Under the pieces are notes generated by a model, which had not been told where the DNA came from, did not search any database, and saw nothing but the letters and a program-made list of their open reading frames with translations. Positions 35,333 through 46,089 of a DNA stretch of 64,000 nt are shown piece by piece. The number at the start of each line of letters is the position of its first letter. Positions within the stretch are counted from its first letter, which is position 1. This stretch comes from Micromonospora sp. RP3T (GTDB lineage Bacteria; Actinomycetota; Actinomycetes; Mycobacteriales; Micromonosporaceae): contig NZ_PYPS01000001.1 in NCBI RefSeq assembly GCF_003027925.1, positions 310,001-374,000 of the forward strand, given 5' to 3'. The position numbers and the translations under genes were made by a program.

Positions 35333-35347
35333 TACCCCCCGGGGGTA
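35333..35347. promoter_or_regulatory. CsoR-type copper operator
   Basis: TACCCCCCGGGGGTA is a 7-1-7 palindrome of the TACCCCC/GGGGGTA type bound by CsoR copper repressors of actinobacteria. It lies 25 bases before copB and also just before a divergent leaderless-type start at 35358. No csoR gene is present in the window. Confidence 0.75.
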
Positions 35348-35357
35348 TCCTGTGATG

Positions 35358-35402
35358 GTGACTCACGACTCTTCGCCCGGACGGTCGACCCTGGCCACAT
35401 GA
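35358..35402 (+). CDS. 14-codon frame divergent from copB (leader peptide or gene remnant)
   Basis: TATCCT (35346-35351), overlapping the CsoR-type palindrome, is 6 bases from a GTG that opens a 14-residue frame, MTHDSSPGRSTLAT. Its stop overlaps another ATG (ATGA at 35399-35402). The MTHDSS opening resembles how some CsoR proteins begin, so this may be what is left of a divergent csoR, a leader peptide, or chance. Confidence 0.2.
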   Translation: MTHDSSPGRSTLAT

Positions 35403-35481
35403 GCATCCGCCGACGCGAACCCATCGCGCCGGCTGCCCACCGTGTGCGTCATGATCAACTACGGTCGTATGGAGTCTTCGA

Positions 35482-35624
35482 GTGTGGTCCTGGGCTGGGC
35501 GAACGAGGGCCCGGGGAACATGGGTGGACGCCTGTCGCTCTCTGCCACCCCAGGTGAACGCCCAGGTCGCTAGACTGTGCGCTCGCGCCCCCGTAGCTCA
35601 GGGGATAGAGCATCGGTTTCCTAA
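35482..35624 (+). repeat. Left copy of the tRNA-Arg upstream/5'-half duplication
   Basis: This 143-base segment matches 37629-37770 in the same orientation with scattered differences. Shared blocks include GTGTGGTCCTGGGCTG, TGCCACCCCAGGTGAAC, CAGGTCGCTAGACT and the first 38 bases of the tRNA. Similarity stops abruptly on the 3' side at CTAA of the anticodon loop. Confidence 0.85.
35587..35624 (+). pseudogene. 5' half of tRNA-Arg(CCT), truncated after the anticodon loop
   Basis: GCCCCCG acceptor strand, D arm and anticodon arm up to TTCCTAA are present; the anticodon-stem 3' strand, T arm and acceptor 3' strand are missing. Its GCCCCCG would pair perfectly with the CGGGGGC of the intact copy at 37733, whose own 5' strand has a T (wobble) instead. 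Confidence 0.85.
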
Positions 35625-35643
35625 CCCGACGCTCCACCGCTGT

Positions 35644-35677
35644 CCGCAGGCCGATGACCTGCGGCTCTTCGTTTCTT
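35644..35677 (+). terminator. Hairpin with T-rich tail after the half-tRNA
   Basis: CCGCAGG (35644-35650) and CCTGCGG (35658-35664) flank a 7-base loop; CTCTTCGTTTCTT follows. This is the best classical terminator in the window. The rest of the gap up to 35794 shows nothing I can name. Confidence 0.6.
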
Positions 35678-35794
35678 GGCCTCGTGTGCCGGTCGCTGCG
35701 CGGTCCAGTTGCGATCGCTTGCTGAAGATCAGCAGACCACGCCCTTTCGGTCCTCGGTGGCCCTGACCGGCTGAGGAGTGACCTGCGGGCGAGG

Positions 35795-37057
35795 TCAGTC
35801 TGCGGTCGAGGCGGAAACCTGCCACAGGGTACTTACCGGCATGGCGCGGAGTCTGTCGCCGAACGGCAGCGTGGAGGTTCCGGTATAGAGGACGATGCCG
35901 GCGATGAAGTCGTCGCCGAGGCGGTCGGCGAGTCGGCGTAGCCCGCGGAAGTCGTCGGGTCCGACGGTGGTGGCTGCTTTGACTTCGATCCCGACTACCT
36001 GACCAGCTCGGTTCTCCAGCACCGCGTCGACTTCGTACCTGCTCTGGTCGCGGTAGTGGGACAGGTCGACGGGCTGCTCGGACCAGGTTAGCTGCCGGGA
36101 CAGCTCGGACAGGACAAATGATTCGAGCAGCGGGCCGAACGGTGCGCCCGGCCGGAGCAGTGCCCGGGCGTCGGTCGCGATCTCGTTGGCGGCGATGCCT
36201 GAGTCGACGAAGATCAGTTTCGACGCGGCGGTGGCCCGGGTGCCCAGGTTGCGGGACCAGCCCGGGATCCGTTTGATCAGGAAGATTTCTTCCAGGGCCT
36301 GGAGGTAGCGGGCGATCGTCGGCCGGCTCAGTCCGAGGGCGGATTCGAGGGAGTTGGCGGCGATGATGGTCGCGGACCTGGCCGCAAGCAGGCGTACCAG
36401 TTTGCGTAGCTCGCCCTTGTGCTGAATGTCGGACAGTTGCCGGACATCGCGGTCGATGAGCGCCTGGACGTAGGCGTCGAGGAACCGTTGGCGGCGGCGC
36501 GGGTCGGTACGGGTGGTGGCCTCGGGTAGGCCGCCGCGCACGATCCGGGCCGCGTAGTCGGCGCGGGTCACCTTCGACTCGTGTCGCAGGTCCGGACCGA
36601 GCGTGAAAACGGCGTCGATGAACCCGTCCGGCTCAGCGTCGAGTTCGCCTTGGGAGAACGGCCAGAGTTCCACGGTCTCCATCCGGCCGGGCAACGCGTC
36701 CGGGGCGGCGACCATGCCGAACAACCGTGACGAGCCGGTGAGCAGATACCGGCCCGGACGAGGGTCCTCGTCGACTGCTGCCTTGATGGCCAGCAGGAGT
36801 TCCGGAGCGCGCTGGATCTCGTCGACGACCAGGAGTTCGGAGGAGTCCACGAACCCGACCGGGTCGGCGATCGCCGCCGCCCGGTCCTGAGCCCGATCAA
36901 GATCGCGGCGCTCGGCCAGGCGATCGCCGGCAACGAGGCGAACCAGGGTGCTCTTGCCTGCTTGGCGTGCTCCGCTGATCAAGACGACGCGGGTGTCCGC
37001 CAGAGCGGCATTGACCTGCGCGGCGGCGCGGCGGGGGATCAGGTGCGAGGTGGGCAC
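35795..37057 (-). CDS. AAA ATPase with DUF4143 (and nuclease-like tail)
   Basis: A 420-residue protein. The N-terminal AAA_14 ATPase has Walker A ISGARQAGKSTLVR and Walker B LLVVDEIQRAPELL, with LLTGSSRLF as sensor. The middle has a winged-helix piece (SLESALGLSRPTIARYLQALEEIFLI), and the C-terminus is DUF4143 with EVDAVLENRAGQVVGIEVKA, the E-V-D...E-V-K layout of PD-(D/E)XK nuclease-like folds. Such proteins are widespread accessory genes of unclear role. It is the only full gene between the two tRNA-Arg copies, so it is probably cargo of a small insertion. Codon use looks slightly less GC-biased than its neighbours. Confidence 0.9.
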   Translation of the reverse strand: MPTSHLIPRRAAAQVNAALADTRVVLISGARQAGKSTLVRLVAGDRLAERRDLDRAQDRAAAIADPVGFVDSSELLVVDEIQRAPELLLAIKAAVDEDPRPGRYLLTGSSRLFGMVAAPDALPGRMETVELWPFSQGELDAEPDGFIDAVFTLGPDLRHESKVTRADYAARIVRGGLPEATTRTDPRRRQRFLDAYVQALIDRDVRQLSDIQHKGELRKLVRLLAARSATIIAANSLESALGLSRPTIARYLQALEEIFLIKRIPGWSRNLGTRATAASKLIFVDSGIAANEIATDARALLRPGAPFGPLLESFVLSELSRQLTWSEQPVDLSHYRDQSRYEVDAVLENRAGQVVGIEVKAATTVGPDDFRGLRRLADRLGDDFIAGIVLYTGTSTLPFGDRLRAMPVSTLWQVSASTAD

Positions 37058-37628
37058 GGCGTCATGATAACGGGTGTATTTTCGATCTGCGAGGGCTTAG
37101 TCTTTCGATTTGCGGCACCAGTCGCGTTCGCTATGCGGTGATCTGGTGTTCGATATGCGGGCCACCTGGGCGGGGACGTTCGTGGAAGGGGTCGGCACCG
37201 CTCTCGAAGGTGCCCCAACCCCTTGCCGTACAGACGACAGTTGCGGCGGCAGAGCCGGTCCGGGCAGCCGCCGGTTCGGCTACTCGCCCGCCAGTGCGGT
37301 CGGATTTATCGCCCGGCAGGGGGTTTGGGCTTCGCGCTCTGTGGAGTCGGCTGCCCAACTAGCCACCCGTCCTTGGCCGTTGACACCAAGGCCGGGCGCA
37401 GCAGCAGGATATGCGTCCCATGGCTGGCAAGATCGGGGTTATGCGCAATCCGCGCGCAGCCAGCCTTGCAGCCTGTGCACCGCGAGGAGTGGGACCCGGG
37501 CGAGGGTGTAGGTCTTCGATGATGTGCGCGGTGTGTGCTCTCCAGCGGATGCCAACCCGGGTGAACCGGCGCCAACACGGGTCACTGCGGCCGACCGCCG
37601 GGCGCAAACCGGGGTTCGTGTGCTCGGC
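37058..37628. other. Gene-free stretch between the ATPase and the right tRNA repeat
   Basis: Several overlapping open frames exist on both strands, but none has a ribosome site, a known motif or convincing composition. The stretch is less GC-rich at its left end (AT-rich ATPase promoter, about 37060-37110). I see no integrase or transposase remnant. Confidence 0.5.
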
Positions 37629-37770
37629 GTGTGGTCCTGGGCTGCGACAACGGCGGACGGGGGAACGTGGGTGAACGTGGGCCACTCCCTGCCACCCCAG
37701 GTGAACCCCAGGTCGCTAGACTAGGCCCTCGCGCCCTCGTAGCTCAGGGGATAGAGCATCGGTTTCCTAA
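37629..37770 (+). repeat. Right copy of the tRNA-Arg upstream/5'-half duplication
   Basis: Partner of 35482-35624. Contains the conserved TAGACT box upstream of the tRNA in both copies and the first 38 bases of the intact tRNA gene. Confidence 0.85.
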
Positions 37771-37805
37771 ACCGTGTGTCGCAGGTTCGAATCCTGCCGG
37801 GGGCA
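37733..37805 (+). tRNA. tRNA-Arg (anticodon CCT)
   Basis: A 73-base cloverleaf. Acceptor GCCCTCG pairs with CGGGGGC (one T-G wobble), D arm GCTC...GAGC, anticodon arm TCGGT-TTCCTAA-ACCGT-type, T arm GCAGG-TTCGAAT-CCTGC, discriminator A. The anticodon CCT reads AGG (Arg). CCA is not encoded. Confidence 0.95.
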
Positions 37806-37808
37806 CAA

Positions 37809-37846
37809 CCAAGGCCTGACCAGCAGGGAGCCAGCCAGGCCCTTGG
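37809..37846 (+). terminator. Hairpin after tRNA-Arg
   Basis: CCAAGGCCTG at 37809-37818 pairs with CAGGCCCTTGG at 37836-37846 with a one-base bulge, four bases after the tRNA. Confidence 0.6.
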
Positions 37847-37987
37847 CGTTCATCCATGTGATTTCGAAACGCTCCGTACGCCCCTCAGTGAGCGCTTTTC
37901 ATCCTGTGTAGTGGTTGGCTTCGACGTGCCGCCTGCCGCCGCGGCTGGACGCCGAGGCGTCACGGGACGACCAGGCGAGCGGATCGG

Positions 37988-38000
37988 GGTATCATATACC
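37988..38000. promoter_or_regulatory. Palindrome overlapping a likely -10 box of metH
   Basis: GGTATCATATACC is a 5-3-5 palindrome. TATCAT or ATATAC inside it could be the -10 box for a transcript starting just before the riboswitch. It may be an operator or simply an AT-rich promoter. Confidence 0.35.
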
Positions 38001-38004
38001 GGTC

Positions 38005-38091
38005 AGGCCGAGAGGCGCTGCAACGGGCGAAGCCCGCCACGCTCGGCTTTTGTGTCATCGACAAGGGCGCCTCCGAGCATCGGAGGCGGCT
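38005..38091 (+). promoter_or_regulatory. S-adenosylhomocysteine (SAH) riboswitch with ribosome-site hairpin, upstream of metH
   Basis: P1 is GCCGAG (38007-38012) with CTCGGC (38042-38047); AGGCGCTGCAAC is the conserved junction; P2 is GGGC (38025-38028) with GCCC (38032-38035); a P4-like hairpin spans about 38048-38065. The pseudoknot strand GCGCCT (38067-38072) is the exact complement of AGGCGC (38013-38018). The same strand begins a 9-bp hairpin (38068-38076 with 38080-38088) whose 3' arm holds GGAGG, the metH ribosome site. Binding of SAH would form the pseudoknot, open that hairpin and switch translation on. This matches the Rfam SAH riboswitch type and the known link to metH. Confidence 0.88.
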
Positions 38092-41718
<3,627 letters not shown>

Positions 41719-41790
41719 CGCCTATGCCGGCGAGGCGGGAGCACCACGCCGTGCGCGGTCGGTGACGACGAAGCGCGGCGTATGCCCGCC

Positions 41791-42417
41791 TCACATCACC
41801 TGATCGACGCCGTAGACGGCCTGTGCGTGCGTGTACCCCTCGAACTCCAACTGCTTGACCAGGCCCGAACGGGAGAACGCCTGGGTGTCGAGGTAGTTCT
41901 TCGCCGTCTTGGAGGCCTGTTTTCTGTAGTCAACCTTCAGGGAATCCACGGCTGCGGTCGCGATCTTCCTCGGGTAGCCCTCGAACTCCAACTGCTTGAT
42001 CAGACCGGAGCGGGAGAACGCTTGAAATTGGAGGTAATTGGAGGCGGCCTCGATGGCGTTCTGCTGCTCTACGGACAGCTTCGGCTCGGCCGGCGCCGTG
42101 GTGGTGGCCTTCGGCTTCGGCTTCGGCGCCGCTGCGGTAGGCGCTGCGGTGGTGGGTGCTGCGGTGGTGATCTCCACCACCGGCGCTGCGGGGCTTTCTG
42201 TCGGGATTGAGGCTGCGGCGGTCGTCTCCGCGTTGGCGCTTCTTGCGGGCGGCGAGTCGTCACCGCCGACCGCCGCAGCGATAGTCACTCCGCCGCAGCA
42301 AAGCACCAGGACAGCGCCGACGGCCGCTCCAACGATGAGCTTCATGGGGCGTTTCTTCGGAAATTGCTGCGACTGCACAGCTGGATAACCGGGGGGCGGC
42401 GGAGCGCTGTAGCTCAC
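41791..42417 (-). CDS. Ltp-repeat membrane-anchored surface protein
   Basis: A 208-residue protein. A Pro-rich N-terminus (residues 1-24) precedes one hydrophobic segment (26-51), then a Thr/Ala/Pro-rich linker (60-112). Two copies of the Ltp module follow, residues 120-160 (AIEAASNYLQFQAFSRSGLI) and 171-208 (KNYLDTQAFSRSGLVKQLEFEGY). Ltp modules are named after a phage-encoded lipoprotein that blocks superinfection at the cell surface. Residue 25 (MKLIVGAAVGAVLVLC) could even begin a lipoprotein signal. GTG start. Host defence or a wall-related role are both open. Confidence 0.85.
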   Translation of the reverse strand: MSYSAPPPPGYPAVQSQQFPKKRPMKLIVGAAVGAVLVLCCGGVTIAAAVGGDDSPPARSANAETTAAASIPTESPAAPVVEITTAAPTTAAPTAAAPKPKPKATTTAPAEPKLSVEQQNAIEAASNYLQFQAFSRSGLIKQLEFEGYPRKIATAAVDSLKVDYRKQASKTAKNYLDTQAFSRSGLVKQLEFEGYTHAQAVYGVDQVM

Positions 42418-42823
42418 TGATAGGACCCTTCGGGAGACTGTGTGTAACGGCGTACACGGCGAGTCTGCTCAGCCGGACCATCAAGAACCATCCCCGCTTC
42501 AGCCGATGATCTCCTCAGCCGTTGCTGGAGGTATGTCGGCCGACTGCCCGGACGTTCTGCTGCATCAGTTCGCCAGGGCGGGACATGTGGTTGTGAGCGC
42601 CTTGGGCGTTTCGTCTCCGTAGGGGACGGCGGTATCCACCATGCAGCGGACGCGCAAGGGTTTTCGTCTCGAAACCGAACGGTGATGTATGAGTACCGTC
42701 AGATGTCGGTGGCCGATGACGGTGCGTTCGGGCACCTGTTGACGAATCTGCATCGCTCCCCGAAACCCTCGGTGACCCACGACCCGCGGGAACGATTCCG
42801 GTGCGTCGAGGTCAGGCGTCGTG
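42418..42823. other. 406-base gap without a supported gene
   Basis: Short open frames occur on both strands (up to about 70 codons), but none has a ribosome site with a plausible protein. The first 60 bases should hold the promoter of the Ltp-repeat gene. Confidence 0.5.
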
Positions 42824-43045
42824 TCAGGCGGGAGCGATCAGCTCACCGTCGTCGTCGCGTACGGTGATCGCCTCGACCGGGCACGACTCGGCGGCGTCGA
42901 TCACCGTCTCGTCCGGTTCGACAGTCGTCGCGACCGGGGTGGCCGACCCGGCCTCCAGGCGGAAGTGGGCCGGCGCCATGCCGACGCAGCCACCCGACCC
43001 GATGCAGCGCCGTGCGTCGACGGCGATCCGCCAGCCCGCGCTCAC
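42824..43045 (-). CDS. Ferredoxin, three-cysteine (probably 3Fe-4S), P450 partner
   Basis: A 73-residue ferredoxin with Cys14, Cys20 and Cys55 (CIGSGGC and SCPVEAI). The second cysteine position of a four-cysteine set is Ser17, which predicts a [3Fe-4S] cluster as in P450-linked actinobacterial ferredoxins. Its GTG start overlaps the P450 stop (GTGA), so the two proteins are made together and it very probably feeds electrons to that P450. Confidence 0.92.
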   Translation of the reverse strand: MSAGWRIAVDARRCIGSGGCVGMAPAHFRLEAGSATPVATTVEPDETVIDAAESCPVEAITVRDDDGELIAPA

Positions 43046-44247
43046 CAGGCCACCGGCATCCGGGCCAGACCTCGGACGATCATGCCGCTCTTCCAGGTGA
43101 GTTCCGGCTCGGGGACGGCGATCCGCAGCTCGGGCAGCCGGGCGACGAGCGTGCCGATCCCGACCTGTAGCTCCATCCGGGCGAGCTGGGCCCCCAGGCA
43201 GTGGTGCACGCCGTGCCCGAAACCGATGTGCGGATTGGTCTCCCGTCCGAGATCGAGCCGATCGGGGTCGGCGAAGACGGTCTCGTCGCGGTTCGCCGAC
43301 GAGATCGAGCCGATCACTGGTTCCCCCGCCCGCACCAGCACCCCGCCGACCTTGATGTCCTCGGTGGCGTACCGGGCGAACGAGGAGGCCACCCCGAGCG
43401 GGACGTAGCGCATCAGCTCCTCGATCGCGGTCGGCACCCGGGCGGGGTCGGCCCGCAGCCAGGCCAGCTGCTCCGGGTGGGTGAGCAGGACGTACGCGAA
43501 GTTCGGCAGTTGGGTGACGGTGGTCTCGTGGCCGGCGGCGAGCAGCCCGGCGGCGAGCTGCACGATCTCCTGTTCGGTGAACCGGTCCTGGTCCTCGTCG
43601 CGCGCCCGCACCATCGCGCAGATCAGGTCGTCGGTGGGCGCCCGGCGTCGCTGCTGGACCAGCTCGCCGATGTACGCGTACAGGTTGTCGAGGTATTCCT
43701 GAATGCGCTCGGGCGGCAGCGAGGTGGTCGAGACGATCGCCTCCGACCAGACGTGGAACAGGTGCCGGTCGGCGAAGGGCACCCCGAGCAGCTCGCAGAT
43801 CACCTGGATGGGCAGCGGGGTGGCGAAGTGCTCCACCAGGTCGGCCGGCGTCCCGCCGGCCACCATGGCATCGATGAGGTCGTCGGCGATCTGCCGGATG
43901 CGGGGCCGGAGCTGCTCGACCCGGCGGGCGGTGAACGCCTTGGCGACCAGCCGCCGCAGCCGGGTGTGCTCCGGCGGATCCATCGACAGGATGCCGCCCT
44001 CGATCTGCCTCGGGGTGAGCCGTGGCTCGTCCCGGCCGACGCTGGCGGCCCGGCTGAACCTCGCGTCGCCGAGGACGGTCCGCACGTCGGTGTGTCGGGT
44101 GGCGAGCCACCCCTCCTCGCCGAACGGCAGCCGCACCCGGATGAGCGGCTGGGTGCGCCGCAGCTCGGCGTAGCGCGGGTCGAGGTGGAGCCGGTCGGGT
44201 GGGCTGAACGGGTACGGCTGCGCGGTGACCTTGGCGACGTCCGGCAT
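43042..44247 (-). CDS. Cytochrome P450 (bacterial class I)
   Basis: A 401-residue soluble P450. It shows the I-helix AAGHETT, the ExxR pair in EELMRY, and the heme loop FGHGVHHCLGAQLAR with ligand Cys350. The N-terminal half has DPPEHTRLRRLV. The sequence style resembles CYP105/CYP107 tailoring and xenobiotic enzymes. The ferredoxin gene is coupled downstream; no ferredoxin reductase is nearby. The substrate cannot be told. A class I SAM methyltransferase gene lies 124 bases downstream of the P450 start on the same strand. Confidence 0.94.
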   Translation of the reverse strand: MPDVAKVTAQPYPFSPPDRLHLDPRYAELRRTQPLIRVRLPFGEEGWLATRHTDVRTVLGDARFSRAASVGRDEPRLTPRQIEGGILSMDPPEHTRLRRLVAKAFTARRVEQLRPRIRQIADDLIDAMVAGGTPADLVEHFATPLPIQVICELLGVPFADRHLFHVWSEAIVSTTSLPPERIQEYLDNLYAYIGELVQQRRRAPTDDLICAMVRARDEDQDRFTEQEIVQLAAGLLAAGHETTVTQLPNFAYVLLTHPEQLAWLRADPARVPTAIEELMRYVPLGVASSFARYATEDIKVGGVLVRAGEPVIGSISSANRDETVFADPDRLDLGRETNPHIGFGHGVHHCLGAQLARMELQVGIGTLVARLPELRIAVPEPELTWKSGMIVRGLARMPVAW

Positions 44248-44371
44248 GGATCAACCCCCGAAGCAGGTCGGGTCACCCCCTGAACCACCAGGGGAGATCA
44301 GCTCATCGTGACGCATCGATTGCTGATCGTAGCGGAGCGCATGGGTCGGTGCCAGTGCGCTCGCGCGGCGC

Positions 44372-45106
44372 TCAGGCCAGCCGGTAGACCGACACGTGGG
44401 AGCGGGACTCCGCGGTGAACTCCGCGCCGGCCCAGTCGGCGTGCCGGCTCTCCAGCGTGAAGCCGGCCAACCGGCCCATCAGGTCCAGTTCGGACGGCCA
44501 GATGTAGCGGTGCGGGGTGCGGAAGACCCGCGCCTCGCGGCCGTCGCCGAAGTGGAAGTGGTGCGACACCACCCGCTGGCGCAGCACGTCGTAGGTGTCC
44601 AGGCCGATGTAGCCGGCCTCGGTGTGCCACACGGTCGCCTGCTGGCCCGGGGGCAGCTTGCGCAGCTCCGGCACCCACAGCTCGATCACGAACCGGCCGC
44701 CCGGCCCGAGGTGCCGCGCCGCGTTGCGGAAGCAGGCCACCTGCTGGTCCTGGTCGAGCAGGTTGGCGATGGTGTTGTAGACCAGGTAGACCAGGGTGAA
44801 CTCACCCGGCGCGGTCGCGCCGGCCATGTCGCCGACCACCACCGGCACCGTGGCGGCGTCGACCTTCGTCCGCAACTGCTCCACCATGGGTACGGAGAGT
44901 TCGATCCCGCTGACCGGCACGCCGCGGGCGGCGAGTGGCACCGCCACCCGGCCGGTGCCGATGGCGAACTCCAGGGCCCGGCCGGTCCCGGCGAGCGCGG
45001 CGAGCCGGTCGACGGTGGGACCGAGCACCTCCGGCGCGAACATCCCGGTGCCCGGCGTGTCGTAGCGTCGGGCGGCCTCGCCGTCCCAGATCTCGTCCTG
45101 GCGCAT
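44372..45106 (-). CDS. Class I SAM-dependent methyltransferase
   Basis: A 244-residue methyltransferase of the UbiE/Methyltransf_25 kind. Motif I is LEFAIGTGRVAVPLA, motif II region VSGIELSVPMVEQLR, and LVYLVYNTIANLLDQDQQVAC gives the post-I block. The family is broad, so the acceptor is unknown. It lies upstream of the P450-ferredoxin pair on the same strand and could be part of the same small pathway, but the 124-base gap leaves room for separate promoters. Confidence 0.88.
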   Translation of the reverse strand: MRQDEIWDGEAARRYDTPGTGMFAPEVLGPTVDRLAALAGTGRALEFAIGTGRVAVPLAARGVPVSGIELSVPMVEQLRTKVDAATVPVVVGDMAGATAPGEFTLVYLVYNTIANLLDQDQQVACFRNAARHLGPGGRFVIELWVPELRKLPPGQQATVWHTEAGYIGLDTYDVLRQRVVSHHFHFGDGREARVFRTPHRYIWPSELDLMGRLAGFTLESRHADWAGAEFTAESRSHVSVYRLA

Positions 45107-45278
45107 CGGCCCACCATCGACGTCGACGACGCCGCGTGTCCAGCGCTTTCCGGTCGTCGTACGCGGCCTGCTTGTTACTCTCCGTCAATGGGTGGAGCCC
45201 CCCGGCGCTCAGGAACGCGTCAGGCCGCATCGGTACCCTGCTAGTCCCGACCAGCCCGCGACGACACATGAGGTATTC

Positions 45279-46055
45279 GTGAACGATCTTCGAGTGGTGG
45301 CGTTCGACCTCGACGACACCCTGGCGATTTCCAAGTCCCAGATCGATCGTCGGATGGCGGACCTGCTCGGTCACCTGCTCACCGAGGTGGACGTCCTGAT
45401 CATCTCCGGTGGGCGGTTCGAGCAGTTCCAGTCGCAGGTGCTGGCCCACCTCGACCTCACCGAGGAACAGCGCGACCGGCTGCACCTGATGCCGACCTGC
45501 GGCACCCGCTACTACCGCTGGTCGTCCGGCGACTGGCGGCTGGTCTACGCGGAGGATCTGAGCGAGGCGGACAAGGCCCGGGTGATCGCCGCGCTCACCG
45601 AGTCGGCGCAGGCGCTCGGGCTGTGGGAGACGAAGACGTGGGGTGACATCGTCGAGGACCGGGGCAGCCAGATCACGTTCTCCGCGCTCGGGCAGTCCGC
45701 TCCGCCGGCGGAGAAGTACGGCTGGGACCCGGACGGCAGCAAGAAGAAGCGGCTGCGCGACGCGGTCGCCGCGAAGCTGCCCGACCTGGAGGTCCGGAGC
45801 GGCGGCTCGACCTCGATCGACGTGACGCGCCAAGGCGTGGACAAGGCGTACGGCATGCGGAAGCTGCTGGAGCACCTCGATCTGAAGATCGACAACGTGC
45901 TGTTCGTGGGGGACCGGCTCGACGTGGGCGGCAACGACTACCCGGTCAAGGCGATGGGCATCCGCAGTGTCGCGGTGACCCGCTGGGAGGAGACCGCCGA
46001 CTACGTCGAGACGCTCGTCGACGATCTCGTGAAGCGGCGCGCCGAGCGCGCCTGA
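45279..46055 (+). CDS. HAD-IIB family hydrolase
   Basis: A 258-residue HAD phosphatase. Motif I is VVAFDLDDTLA, motif II SGG in LIISGGRFEQF, motif III Lys in GVDKAYGMRKLL, motif IV VGDRLDVGGNDYP. The large C2-type cap and the wording of the motifs suggest a sugar-phosphate phosphatase or phosphomannomutase-like protein. GTG 45279 follows GAGG. It is convergent with the NmrA-type reductase. Confidence 0.9.
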   Translation: MNDLRVVAFDLDDTLAISKSQIDRRMADLLGHLLTEVDVLIISGGRFEQFQSQVLAHLDLTEEQRDRLHLMPTCGTRYYRWSSGDWRLVYAEDLSEADKARVIAALTESAQALGLWETKTWGDIVEDRGSQITFSALGQSAPPAEKYGWDPDGSKKKRLRDAVAAKLPDLEVRSGGSTSIDVTRQGVDKAYGMRKLLEHLDLKIDNVLFVGDRLDVGGNDYPVKAMGIRSVAVTRWEETADYVETLVDDLVKRRAERA

Positions 46056-46089
46056 CCGCCGGTCGGGGCGGCCGGGCGCGGCGGCGTCG

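Noticed and set aside
37058..37628. A hidden recombinase remnant between the ATPase and the tRNA
   Set aside because: No catalytic motif or recognisable fragment was found in any frame.
35795..37732. The tRNA-bounded stretch as an active integrative element
   Set aside because: It has no integrase, excisionase or transfer gene; only the duplicated tRNA half and one ATPase support past insertion.
42565..42867. Short frames of 60-71 codons in the gap after the Ltp-repeat gene
   Set aside because: Overlapping frames on both strands, no ribosome site and no protein-like composition.
42824..45106. P450, ferredoxin and methyltransferase as a biosynthetic gene cluster
   Set aside because: No core synthase or precursor gene is near, so only a small accessory pathway can be claimed.
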